Positions 9,181-21,241 of a DNA stretch of 64,000 nt are shown one piece after another (positions within the stretch are counted from its first letter, which is position 1; the number at the start of each line of letters is the position of its first letter). The stretch is taken from the NCBI GenBank assembly GCA_038030265.1, contig CM075942.1, positions 13,350,029-13,414,028 on the forward strand, written 5' to 3'. The notes beneath the pieces are model-generated. The model was given only the letters and a program-made list of their open reading frames with translations. It ran no database searches and was not told the origin of the DNA. Position numbers and translations under genes: made by a program. The DNA is from Corythucha ciliata (taxonomy: Eukaryota; Arthropoda; Insecta; Hemiptera; Tingidae).

Positions 9181-12100
9181 ATTAACCCGTGAGCGATTTG
9201 TCCTCTGACGCGGGGCCGACTTGGAACTTTGTGAAATTTGCAATTTACTTCCGAAACTTGCTATTACGCCGATTTTTTAGCTCCGATTAAATGTAATTTT
9301 GTGGCTCATATTGTCAGGCTTGAGCGCTGTCGTGGCCAGCTTTTCCAAGTTCCACGCCAAATAAGAAAAAGGCCCGAAACCTGTAATTTTGAGAAAACTA
9401 ACAATTTCGAGAAAATAAGGCGAGGGACTCTCATTTTCGGGACAAAAAAACAACAAATAACTAGCAATTTTACGGATATTTAGACCACAAATTTACATTA
9501 TCGCAAATATTTAGCTTCAAATGATGTGATTTTGAAGCCTAACAATCTAAAATCAAGTTTTGAGTGCTCATGGGGCCGGCTAGGCTGGGCTCCATGTTCC
9601 ACTACCGTAAAAGGAAAGAAGGAAAGTATCGCCGGAAAAAAAACTTCAAAACTCACGTAGTATATAGCCAAAGCAATCAGGAAGGGTGAAGAGTCATCAG
9701 TTTCCAAGTGGATTTGCCAGTTTCTTGGCAAAAATAGACAATAGTTTCATGAAAAATGGTCATTTTTGCTGTGGAAAAATCTTCCGGTCATAAGCCTAAC
9801 GTTGCACGAGCTGAGCTTGACCACCGCGGATACGGGAAGGAGGAGCCGGGCACTTTTTGGGTCGTTTTCAATCCTTCAAGAAGAGCGGATTTTTTTTAGA
9901 GGAGGAGGGCAAAAATACCCTAAGTCTGCTTCAGTGCATGTAATAACGTTTTCTATGTGCATGAAATTCGACATCAGAGTAATTCATTTCCATCAGTATT
10001 CACCATTAACAGAATAATGTTTTAATTCAGAGATAAAGGGTAGAAATGGGAAAGGGTGGATGTTCTGGAGCAGAATTGTATGCAAAAGGAAAGCGCTATG
10101 AGACATAAGATGGCTTTTTGTTGTCACTTATTGGGGAAGTCGTCCTATACCACGATCATGACTTCCCAGGTACTTTTTCGTCCTCACCAATAAGCCCTGA
10201 ACAGACTACGGTAAACGTTCTGAAGGGACTTTATCATTACACAAAAGCAATTTATACCCCTCAGAAACAAACTGACTCGCATATAATTACTGCTTCGTGC
10301 CACAAGCCTCCTCACCCCTTCCCGATTCACCCTCCCTCAAATAACTATAGTAGCAGTGAAGGCATCTCTTCCTTGAGAATCTCTCTAGCGGTGAATGCTT
10401 GAAAGTGCCAAGGATAACCAAGGTCAGGAGACTGGCGACGACTAACGTGCTATCTATTCATGGATGCGTGTACAAAATTACACTTTCGATAATGTAGGAT
10501 TGAACGAATGAGAAAATTTTGGCTGGAATTACAGCTTTTTTAACGCCGTTCTTCAAATGAATAACGAGGGTCAGGTAATAAAAGGAATTTTTGAGAGAGG
10601 AAACAAACCAAAACTCCCGAACTCACATCTCGACGATTGACAGTTTGTAGCGGAACGTGTTCAAGATTCCTTAAATGGTTATAGTGGAAGGAGTAGGCTT
10701 AATGGTTGTAAGAGTTCAGCTGCCTAAAATTTGAAAGCCACAGTTTTTTTTTAATAATCAGTCGGCGATCACGAGGTCCTTATAAATTCAATTGAGCGCG
10801 TTGGTCCTGTGGAGCCGGAAAAATACCAACCAAATCCAATAGTCCAGCTCATTTGCCACAGAGTTCACTCGAAACTTTCTCTATCAATCCCCCCACACCC
10901 TTCCCACTCACTACAGCCACAACGGCTACTACATTTTCCACAAATCCCTCCCTCTCCCCCTCATCATTGTTCGATATTTTCATCGCCCGCAGGAGGGTTG
11001 AAAAAGGGACCAGTTCCCAGGGCACACCTACTGGCGGTCTTCGGGTGTTTTATATGAAAACCCCCCTTTTGCAAACCACGAGGTGGCATCGTCTCGAAGA
11101 TATCCACCCCCCCCTCACACTCCTTCTCGGCAAGAATAGAAAAACAACAGTTTTTTTTTCTGTCCTTTTTTATTCGCCTTCTTCATTACCACTGACTCCA
11201 AGGGGTTGATCGAACCACATTCAATGACATCATGTTCCTCTAGAATGACTTTAGGTAAGTGTGATAGTGGTTGGAAGCATGAAAAAAAGTTCTCTGCTCC
11301 GTGTTCCGTTTTTTTTTTTTTTTTCTTTTTCTTCCCGAAAGTAGTTGGCTCACGTTATTTTCCAACCCGGCTACACACTGGAATTGATCAATAACCGCCC
11401 TCGGCTCTTGGATATGTAAATAAACTTGTCATTTATATGCAAATTCTGTTCAATGACAAACGAAAAATGCATCCGCACTCTTTTTTTTTTCTCGATTAAT
11501 TCAGGTTGATACCTTGTTTCGGCTTATGAACACTGGCAGGGGATTAATATTTGTTTTAACAATTTTCTCGAGTGGGTAGAATTACACAATACGAAATCTC
11601 CGAACCGATAATAAAGTAACGTAATTAAACTAATCGCTCAACTGGTTGAAGTACGTTCACCGCTTGTTCCGACCTTGCACAATGTATGCATCGTTGACCA
11701 TTCCCTCCCTCTCAGCCAACTCTCACACTTGTAATTGAGACGTTTTCATTAATCAGATACGTAATTGTTTGATTTTTTAAGAAGTCATTGAGTAGAGGGG
11801 GGTATTGAGTAGTTCTTTGATGGCCTTATAGTGAAAGTGATCGATAAAAGGACGTATATTTAGGAAACAGTACGTACAATTTTGTCAATTTAAAATACTT
11901 TTCATTCAACAACTTTCTGTTGTTTCTTTTTGTTTCAACCAAAGTCATTCACATCGCATGCCAGTCTAATAAATTTGAATTTTGCAACCTCAATTAAGGT
12001 TTTCACACAATATCGATCCCACCCATACCGGCGGCGGTGACGGCACGGCTGCGGGGGCGGCAAAACGCGGCTACTGGCGGCAGACATCTGAGGCAATTGT

Positions 12101-13489
12101 TGAAACAGATGTTTCTCAACAGGCTTCGTACGGACCCCACAGCAACAAACGGCAGAATGGAGGGGGAGTAGGGCAATGTTTTCCAACGGAATTAGCTCGT
12201 CCTCTCTTAGGTAAACACAATTTCCTGCCGCCTCTCGCTCTATCACTCTTTCTCTATCTCTTGTCCACTTCTTCACCACCCCCCCCCTTTCCGCATTGAG
12301 ACGAAAAACTTGCATCGAAAGCTTTCCAACTGAGCTAATCTTATTTTTATTTTCCTTTCTCTTTTCCGTTAGTCCCTAACAACATTTTGCCCTTTCTTTT
12401 TGGTAAAAGTTTCCAATCAATATAGCGAAAAGAAAAACTTTTAATTCGAACGAGGTCAGTGGTTTGGTTCTTTCAGTACACTGTTGTTTACTACGAGTGG
12501 AATCGAACGATTTTCTATAACAATCACCACCTCGCCCTTAACTTTTTCGGATTGAAGGCATTTGTCAGGGTGTTTGTACCCAGAACAATGTCGTCGCTAG
12601 GATAATCAAGAAGAATACAGTGATTTATTGGAAATATCAACCACTATTACCCCACCCCTACCCACGAACGACCATTATTACTGTCGTGGTTCTGTGATAA
12701 AATATTTTTTGGGCACAACAACCACCCTTCTACTTCATTTCTTTGAGAAGGTATCGTTCTAGTAGGTGAGTGAATAAAATATATAAATGTAATACATGCA
12801 TACATAATTATGAACATCAATTCATGATTATGGTCCTAATACATACAAGAAGGAACAATATGACCCATGTTCGCCTCTATGACAAAAAGTTTTTCTCACA
12901 TAAAGGAATTATTGTGCTAAAAGGTAGGCTAGAACCTAGACATACAGCTCACGCTGTGCAGGTTAAAGACTAACTTGTTTCTCCCAGTCACTCATCTGTC
13001 TGCGCCTTTCTTTTTTTTAATTTGATTTCCCAGATTTTACTCTTTTAATTGTTTATTTTTAAAATTGACAACATTTCATTGTTTCACAGGACTAATGAAA
13101 AGAAAAAAGTCGTTAGAAATCACCTGGACAGGTGCTGCCACAGGGAAACCGCCCGACAACGAACGTCGTCGTTCCTACGGGTGAACGCTAGGTGGCTCGA
13201 AGCGGCCTAAACTGCAAGGTGAGCATGAATTCTCTACTTTATCGACAACCAAGGGCTTCAGAAAAGAAAAATTTGAAAGAGAACGAAAAAGAGCACTATG
13301 TACCTTTTCTCAAAATATAATTAACGCGTTACTACTATAAGACGGTAAGATGTTGTCGTAGGAAACATGGAGGGTGATAAAAAAACCGAGTTGGGCATTG
13401 TACTTGATGGTGGGCGAAGAGTCAATTCTAGAAACTTCGTTAAATTTTAACGAACAAACGCTTACATTTTTTGAAAAAGTTATATTTTT
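9181..13489. other. Unassigned non-coding DNA
   Basis: I see no supportable gene. The region has poly-T and poly-C runs (11310-11327, 12280-12290) and several short open frames that resemble no family. The longest, about 126 codons on the minus strand at 11935-12315, has no domain signature, and a comparable frame runs opposite it. A hairpin ACGGTTG...CAACCGT lies just left of this interval at about 9158-9176. Confidence 0.45.
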
Positions 13490-16149
13490 GGTCTAATAGA
13501 CAGTTATTCTTGGAAAAAATATTCAATAATTAGGGCCGAGATCCCGATTCAAGAGCTCTATTGACATTGTTATAGCTGGTTGCTTATTGGGTAAAATAGA
13601 CAGTTTAGGGCCAAATTAGTAATTTTTACGCGAAGTGACACAATTTTATCCATAAATTAGCGCTTTTACTAAATTTAAGCCACGATTGGGCATTTTATGT
13701 CAATTTTATCCGAGGAATTACCCAGGAAACTGCTCTACTGATTAGTGAGTTTTCTCAAATTTACCCGTAAAACCGTGATCTTCCAAAAACCATGATTCAT
13801 CACTTTTTTTTCAAGTTTGGTTTAAAAATTGAACCAAGAAACAGCGATCGCCGTACATTCTCAATTTCAGCCGCGGCTAATGCTCAATTTTATCAGCCAA
13901 CCAGCAACTATTTCTCTATCAGTACTTAGAAATGTAAAAATGTTTGGAATTAGTGATTTTCCTCTACTTTTGCCCTGCACGTATTTGTGTTTTATTCTCA
14001 ATTTTAGCCTCAGACTAGCCCAAGAGCCTTCACATTCGTGGTAGACCTAATCATGTACAGGGGCCCGGGGCGGAAATCTCCATGAGATCCTTTGACGTGC
14101 GAATAAATAAGGAATACGTTGCGTTAAATTATGGCTTTTTGTAAATTATAGCCACAGACTTACCGCTATGAACCACAAACATGCATTTTATTTATTTTTT
14201 GTCACGAATTTCTCAAATTTTGCCACAAATCACCGAGGTTCCTCGATTTGACGAGGATTTACTCAAATTGATTTGTGAATATTAACGTTTATCTCCATTT
14301 TAGCTCTGAATGATCACTTTTTGTCAACATTAGCCACGAATAAGGGAATAATCTCAATTTTAGCGAGGAATTACCTCTTTTAGTCAATTCTATATGCGAA
14401 CTAACGCATTTCCTCTAACTGATACGGGAGTTACCGCTTTTTCTTGATTTTAACGGTGGTTTATTCCTTCATGTTATCCGCGAATTATCACGCTTTTACT
14501 CAATTTTAGCTGGCGGATTTTGTCAATTTATCGGCGAATTATCATTCGTGTCCATTTTAGCCGCGAACGAACACTTTTTGCCCATTTTTGTCGCGAACTA
14601 ACGCTTTTTCTCAATTCTGGTTGAAAATTATTGTTTTGTATTAATTTTAGCGAGGAATTAACGGTTTTATTCATGTTCTTGCTACGCGGATTAGCACTTT
14701 TTGTCTATTTTCTATCTTCTATAGTCTGGAATTATTTCCTAAATCATCGCTTTTTCTGAGGATTGGGCTGATAGTTGCATCAAGAAACCGAGAGATGGTG
14801 CATTCCATCAATTTTATCCACGAATGATCGCTTTTTCACAACTTTAGTCGTAAGCTATCGCTTTTTCTCAATTTCAACCGTGAAGTTTGGTCTGATATTT
14901 GCATCAAGAAAAGTAATTAGTCCTTTTTGATCAATTTCAGCCGTGACTCAAAAACAGCACATTAGCGTTTTGCCTCGGTTTTAGCCGTAAAAGAGCCTCC
15001 AAAAAAACGCAAATTAGCGCTTATTCTCTAGTTTGGCCAGGAAAATGCATCAAAGAAGCAGCGAGTTGGCTCGTTTTGTCAAAGAAATGATTGCTTTTTC
15101 TCAATTTTACCAGTGGATACGCGATCTTTCTCACTTTTACCCACGAATTAGTGTTTTTTTTTCAAAATTTCTACAGCACATTAGCGCCTTTTAGCCACTA
15201 AAGAATCTACAGAAACTGGACATTAGTTCGGGTGCCAATTTTCGCCAGGCCCCCCGCCTTGGACTCGACGATGCATGAACGAAACTCTCTAGGAGCTGCT
15301 TTAAGTTGGTTGGGGAATCAAACGTGGCGACGAATACGAACAGTGAAAGGCCGATGCAGACAGCTCTGTACAAGGGCAATCCCCCCCCCCCACCACCACC
15401 GCCAACGTATAGACGTAAACATGCGCTTTTTCTCAATTTTAGCAGCCAAGTAGTTTTTTATCCCGTGAATCAGCGATGTTTCTTAACTTTCCTCGAGTTG
15501 GCGTTTTCCACATTTTCAGCCGCGAATTAGCGCTCTTTCGTAATTTTAGCAGCGTTGTACCATTTCTAACCCGTGAGTTAGCGAATTTTGTTCATTTTAA
15601 TCACGAATTAGCGTCTTCCGATATTTTAAGTGCAAATTGGCAATTTTTCCATTTTTGGCAGCTATTTCCACTTTTTTTTCCAATTCGGGCTGAAAAATAA
15701 ACCTTTCTCTTAATTTTAGCCAGAATAAAACTACTGATTTTCTCAATATCAACCGCAAATTAGAGGGATTTTTCCCTTTTTAGCAACTCATTAGCAGTTG
15801 TTTTGTGAATTTCAACTATGGATTAGCGCTTCTTCTCAGTTCTAGCCGTGAATCAGTGTTTTTTTTGTTTTTTTTTTTACTTATAGCCACGAATTTGGTC
15901 TTTTTCTCAATTTCAGTATCAAACTTGTCCTCAGAAGGTGAGGTGGCGGAATTAGACTTTATCCGCGGATTTTTTTCCTCAATTCTATCTGCAAATTAGA
16001 GCTTTTTTCCAATTTTAGCTGCGTAGAAGCGTTTCTAGCCTGTGAATTCCCGAATTTTCTCAATTTTAGCCACGAATTGGCGTTTTCCACAATTTTTACC
16101 CGGGAATAGCGTTTTCCCCCTATTAGAGCTGAAAACTAGAGTTTTTATA
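13490..16149 (+). repeat. Degenerate ~30-bp tandem array, type B
   Basis: About 2.6 kb of highly diverged tandem units, 23-36 bp each and mostly 30. The core of the unit is close to ATTTTAGCCGCGAATTAGCG, followed by a T-rich stretch ending in CTCA. Good consecutive units are visible at about 14300-14680. Insertions interrupt the array, for example a GC-rich piece near 14060 and a C-rich piece near 15380. No coding capacity. The unit also occurs at 22800-23350, 26590-27300, 34290-35300 and 61545-62010, and reversed at 24290-26370 and 36200-36520. Confidence 0.8.
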
Positions 16150-17029
16150 GGGATGGCCTCGGGCTCACATTACCTCACGTCAACTCGTCCTCTTTCTGTC
16201 CTCATTTTTGTCCTACCTTCATTTACTCTACCATTATGAATAAATATATTAAATTTTCTTGGGTAATTCTACATTAATGCACATTTTATACTCGCCTCGT
16301 TTTATTTGTTACTTCGCTTTTTTCCTCCATTTTCAAACGAGTTTGATAGAATGATGAAAGAGATGAGTGATGGAGTTTGACGATAGGAAGGGCGTTGTTA
16401 AAATGCCCAGTTTGGTAGGCCACAAGATCGCAAATGCTCATTTTCGCCATAAAAAAATCATTAAAAGACCAGTTCCATGGATTATATAATGAGGGAAAAT
16501 TTTCCAGGTTTTAGGAAGGCTAAAGAGGCAAGTGTAATCTCTCGGTCGAACAGGCGTCGTAAAAATGAAATTACCTGTTTCGTGGGGTTAATAGACGCGA
16601 ATTTCCCCAGTTTTTATAATCCTAGAAACTAAGGTACGAGAAATTTTCCAGTTTACCCAGTAGCGGATCCAAAAAACATTTTTGGGAGGGGACATTAAAT
16701 TTCGCATGCATGTCGTTACTTTGTAGGGTATGATTGGCGGGGGGGGGGGGGCTCCCGCTACGTTCTTGCTTTTTTGTCTGTTGAAGCCTCAAACTCCAAT
16801 CAAGGGGTTTTCTCAGAACGTACGACAACCAGCGCTCAATCCCCAAGCGCATGGATCGTTCGTATCGCCACTGCTTTGGTCTGTCGTTTGTGCTGTCAGT
16901 TTTTGTGGAGGAACAGGACGCAAAATTCACTGTTAATTGTTCATCTGTACGCGGTTAAGGGAGACTTGTACATGTGTTTCCTGGACCCCCTCCAAGCATA
17001 CGTCGCCTACTCGGCATTACGAACATTAT

Positions 17030-18180
17030 CACCACGAAAATCTGATTTTAATCTATGAGCTGATTTTAATAAAGCGTAAATCCCCGAAATTGGTTTTAAG
17101 GTGCCAAATCCAAGAAATTGGGTTTTAACGCGTGGATGTGAATTTGGCTTTTGAAATAGCAAAACTTCCAAAAACTGGAGTTTTTAGGAGCCAAATTCGC
17201 AAAATTTGGCTATGAAAGAGCGGACATCCACGTAACTGACGTTTATGAGAGCCGATGGCCGAAATGACGAAATTTCGTATCTGAACCAGCCAAATCCGTG
17301 AATTTCTTTTTTGAAAGAGCAACATTTGGTTTTCGAAACAGCGAAATCTGTATAACTGATTCCAGAAAGAACAAAGGCCACAAAAATTGTTGTTTTTTTT
17401 TAAATAATGAAAATGCGCGAAATTAGCATGGCTGGAAATTTAAATGGCTAAAATCCATGAAGTTTGGTATCAAAGGGGCAAAATCGGTGACATTTGGTTG
17501 TGGAGGAGCGAAAAAATGGTTGAGCGCCAAAATCACGAAATTCGTTTTTTTCGTTTTTCGACTATTTAGTTTTTATAAATGGCCGAACCCGTGGAACAGA
17601 TTTCAGAAAGAGCTAAACTCACGTTTTTTTTTATATGGCAAACATCTGTGAGTTTTTGAAGGAGCCAAATTCACGAAATTACGTTTTGAAAGAGTTTAAA
17701 TATACAAAAATTGGGGCATTTATATTTGGGTTTGAATTGAGCCAAATCCAGGACTTGGGGTTTGAAAAGAGCGAAATAAGTTTTCTGAAGAGCCAAATCT
17801 GTAAAAAACTGATTTCAATAATAGCTAAAACTACGTAATTTGGTATTTAATAACGGGTAAATTCGCGAAATTACGGGGTCCAAAATGGCAAGAATCTGTG
17901 AAATTGGATTTTGAAGGTGCCAATTCTGAGACTTTTGTTATGGCAGACTGAAAATTTCCGGTGAAATTGGGGTTAGAAAATCCAAAATCACAAAATGTCG
18001 TTCTTTTTGGAACCAACCGAAAACCTTCTCCCCCCCTTCATTCCTTCTTTTTCTTCCTAGAACAAATAAAGAGCTAAAGCCACGAAAATGTGTTTTTGAT
18101 GATGCAAAAATCGCCAAAACTAGGTTTTAAAGAAGCCAAATCAGCGAAATGTGTTCTTGGAAGAGCAAAACCCACGAAAT
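17030..18180 (+). repeat. Degenerate ~30-bp tandem array, type A
   Basis: Diverged units of about 30 bp with a core near GAGCCAAATCCACGAAATTG, followed by a GTTTTTGAAA-like stretch. The consensus shares G-GCyAA-T-CGCG with the reverse complement of type B, so type A appears to be a diverged, oppositely oriented relative. Non-coding. Confidence 0.8.
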
Positions 18181-18204
18181 TCGGTTTTTAAAAGCAGAAC
18201 TTCT

Positions 18205-18365
18205 TTTTGCAAGACTCGCAAGACTCTTGCAACACAGTCTTGGTCTTGCGCAAGACTCGTTGGTAAGGTCTTGTAGAAAGTCTTGGTCTTGCATTTCAAG
18301 TCTTGGTCTTGCAGCTGTTAGAGAGTCTTGGTCTTGCTGCAAGAGTCTCGCGAGAAGACCAAGAC
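18205..18365. repeat. AGTCTTGGTCTTGC minisatellite
   Basis: Several imperfect copies of a 14-bp unit, AGTCTTGGTCTTGC, spaced by CAAGACTC variants. It lies directly downstream of the partial minus-strand frame that leaves the palindrome, so it may have replaced or grown within the 3' part of that frame. Confidence 0.75.
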
Positions 18366-18561
18366 AATTTTTTCTCATCACTATTGAAAATTCTCGCTTT
18401 TTCGACGACTTATGTAGGAAAGCAAGATCATATGCGAGTGCGTAATTTCCTGGAGACGAGCGTTTTTCAATCTCATTGATCGTCTCATTGTATTGATGCG
18501 AGGTGAGATAGTGCAGTTTGGATGACTCAAGTTTTTTGATGAAAAAGGCTAATCTCTCCAC
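18364..18561 (-). pseudogene. Start of an unidentified retroelement-like reading frame
   Basis: On the minus strand a frame leaves the palindrome and reads (M/V)ERLAFFIKKLESSKLHYL..., with helical, K/E-rich composition, for about 66 codons before it enters the AGTCTTGG repeats. The opposite arm of the palindrome carries the same beginning on the plus strand at 18846 onward (MERLPLFTKKLKS), which then loses similarity. Two diverged copies of a leader plus the same N-terminal coding start suggest a real transposon protein rather than a chance ORF. No domain is recognised. A Penelope-like element is my best guess, from the leader and not from the protein. Confidence 0.35.
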
Positions 18562-18881
18562 GTTTGAAGTGTCTTTATTAATTCGTGACCATCGTTTCGG
18601 TCCACTAGAGCTAGACCATCTTCAGACAAAGTTTAGGGCGTAAGAACCACCCTCTTCACACGACTTTCAGTTAAACGAGCAGTGATCACAGGCTAATCCG
18701 ACAGGCTCATGTGTAGCCTGTGATCACGGCTCGTTTTTGTAAAAGTCATGTGGCGAGAGTGGTTTTTACGCCCTAAACCTCATCTGAAGATGGTATAGTC
18801 GACCGAAACCACGGTCACAAATTAAGAAATAAAGACTCTTTAAACATGGAGAGATTACCTCTTTTCACCAAAAAGCTCAAG
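18526..18881. repeat. 356-bp imperfect palindrome with ribozyme-like core motifs
   Basis: Two arms of about 170 bp are inverted copies of each other around a centre near 18704. Each arm, read outward, carries CTGAAGATGGT, a short spacer, then GACCGAAAC and a GGTCAC box, then AATAAAGAC and the start of a reading frame. CTGANGA and GAAA are the two conserved boxes of hammerhead ribozymes, which occur in the leaders of Penelope-like elements. Inverted leader pairs are also a known Penelope arrangement. The core is imperfect, as described in the findings. Confidence 0.6.
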
Positions 18882-19280
18882 TCTACGTCTGGTCAATCTC
18901 ATCTGGAGGGCGGGGGCAATTTCCGCTTAGCAAGGAAGCCTATAGGTAGCTTATTGTGCTACCCTTGGAGCCGTGAGTCTAGTCCAACCCCCCCCCCCCC
19001 TGTAGTGCTAAAAGGTTGTCGACTTGTTGGAGAAATGTCCACCAGAGTGTGTGAACCGAAAAAGCTCAACAGCCACACAGCGAGCGTTTGTTCAAGGCAA
19101 AGGCGTGCTTTTGTGAAAAATTCTTCTCCCTCACATATTTGGTGTTTTTTCCTCGCTCTCGAAGTAGATGTGATTGGTGGAATGCCGGCTTTTTAGCCAT
19201 TGCATTGGAGTGAAGATTTATGCTCTATTTATGCAAGCGTAAAAAACTCGGGCTGGACCGGCCCGGCCCGATTCCATCCC

Positions 19281-19806
19281 TAAGAAATTTCATTTATTTA
19301 TGCCGGGCTAGTTAAGCCCTGTTCACACGATGCAATGTTTGAAGTTATATTGCAAGCTGGTTTTTTAAAAACATAATATATTCTTTGGTAGTGACCGGAT
19401 GGTCTAGGCGTGAAAATGTTTGCCAAAATTTGCCACCAAGATGCGCTTCGGATGACTATCGCATTTTGTGTCCTGTTCCTGTAGGGGTTCTTCTCGTTGC
19501 CAAGCCACGCTCCTCTCCACACTCCTCCATACGTACCGATGCCGTTCCCACTCACTGATCGAGGCGTTGCCGTTAGTCTAGATTCACTTTTATTTTGTAT
19601 TTTGTCAAATACGGATGGGAAAACGTATTATTTTTATTCCACCTTCCAGTTTTACACTGAATACAATAACTTGACAAATTTCTAATGGACCCTGAGGGCC
19701 CGAATTTCCAGATGGTTGTAGGAACACTTGTTCAGAAAGTTAACTGAATTTACCACTTCTTTTGGTCCATAAGAAACTTGTCGATCTATAATTTACCAAT
19801 TTTTTC
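19281..19806. other. Short unassigned segment
   Basis: No gene. At 19314 AAGCCCTGTTCACACGATGC resembles the ends of the GCCCGTTCAC-type MITE at 62064, but no matching opposite end is visible. Confidence 0.35.
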
Positions 19807-19814
19807 CAGTGGCG

Positions 19815-21235
19815 GCGGAAGTTGGGTTCAGGGTCAGCGAATGCTCCCCCAGTGGTCTGGTTAGGGGAGCAGCGCTCCCCCAATCCGATGTTTGAGGAAT
19901 AAAGAAAAAAATGGCTTCGTGTTGAATTTTCCTTCTCAAAAATTATAGTTCGCACCTTCCACAACATGATTCGGGTTCATCAGCCAGATCTGCAAACTTT
20001 GGGCTTTGAAAGAGCCTAATATAACCACCGGAGTTGCTTGTTTTTATGGAGCCAAACGTGGAATTAGTTCTCGAATTTGCTAAAACAGCAACATTGGGTT
20101 CCCTTAGTGACGAATCCGCGAAATTGCTTGTATGAAGGCGACAAACGTGTGAAATTGCTATCTTGAACCCCGTGAAATATGACTTTTTAATGATTCAAAC
20201 CCGCTGGATTTTGAGGGAATCAATCCTTCAAAATTCATTTTTCAAAGGGCCCAATCTTTGAAATTTGGGCTTAAAAGGGTGAAAACTGTCAATTCTAGCC
20301 ATCTAACCAAGAAAATTCCAGTCAAGACCATAAATAAGAGGAATGCCACTCTTGAATCAACTGCTTCGTCCTCCTGGTTGATCTTTTTTTGTGATTAACA
20401 CCAGAGAAATTTGGTTCTCTGGGATCCAAATCCTCGAAATTTGCCTTTGAAAGGCTGACCCCCTCGAAAATTACATTTTAATGTGCTTAACGGGCATTTT
20501 GGCTGTAAGGGGAAAGTTCTACATTTGCTCAGCCACTGGTGGACCTACACCTATCGGGAACCGGGGCGGATAACTTTATGAGGCCCCTTAGTATCTGCTC
20601 TGTATTTGTGCTTTTTCTTACTTTTAGCTCCAAATTGCATTCAAAATCCGAGAATCGGCGTACTTTACGTTTTGAACATTTTGGGATTTTTGCCCATTTT
20701 AACCGCGAATTAGCGCTTTTACTCAATTTTCAGCAGGGAATTAGCACTTTTCTGAAGTTGAACGTAAAATGATCATTCCATGACGGCGATTTTTATCATT
20801 TTTTGCTCCAAGTTGGCGTTTTACTCAATTTTTAGCCGCGTTAGTCATTTTTTATCAATTTGAGCTTAAATTTAGAGTTTTCCTTAATTTAGCCGCGCTA
20901 TAGTGATTTTTTCAATATTAGCTGTGAGTAAGGCGTTTGTTTTACGTCACAATTCTTTTATATTTAGTGAATTAATTGCGATTAGAAGACCCTTTTCTGC
21001 GGAAAAATAATGGATTACTCCCCTCCTCAACTCACCAGGCTAGTCACAAATGTGAATTCAAGGGACTGGGGAGGCTGAAAATAAAGAAATTAATCTTTAA
21101 ATTAAAAACTTACAATTCTATTACTTGTTTGAGTTCGCGAAAAAATTTGCTCCCCCAGCAGTGGATTCGAAACCCACGACCTCCTATTTTCGCTCCCAGG
21201 TGCGCTATACCAACTGAGGCTATCCCCGGAAGTTC
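19815..21235 (+). repeat. 1.43-kb tandem duplication, copy 1
   Basis: Nearly identical to 21242-22655 at an offset of about 1427 bp. The order is a subterminal CAGGGTCAGCGAATGCTCCC block, type-A units, CCCGGGGCGG-like block, type-B units, then the tRNA-like segment. Confidence 0.85.
21149..21233 (-). pseudogene. tRNA-like segment, degenerate (copy 1)
   Basis: The minus strand shows an A-box-like GATAGCCTCAGTTGG and a B-box-like GGGTTTCGAATCC with an extra T. The anticodon arm has an extra base and the acceptor stem does not close. It is a decayed copy of the one at 22575-22654, likely tRNA pseudogene or tRNA-derived SINE head. Confidence 0.6.
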
Positions 21236-21241
21236 CCCCAA

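Larger units (their letters stand above)
16150..19280. mobile_element. Possible non-autonomous DNA element with TA-flanked inverted ends
   Basis: The left end reads TA|GGGATGGCCTCGGGC and the right end, inverted, reads TA|GGGATGGAATCGGGC, matching at 13 of 15 positions, with TA on both outer sides. The interior holds a type-A 30-bp array (17030-18180), the AGTCTTGGTCTTGC repeats, and the 356-bp palindrome. No transposase is seen. The ends are short and could be coincidental. Confidence 0.35.

Noticed and set aside
11935..12315. 126-codon minus-strand ORF as a host gene
   Set aside because: No domain pattern, biased by repeats, and a comparable frame lies on the opposite strand.
13490..16149. 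CRISPR-like array of ~30-bp repeats
   Set aside because: Units are contiguous, with no unique spacers, and diverge gradually. The sequence is eukaryotic, with no cas genes.
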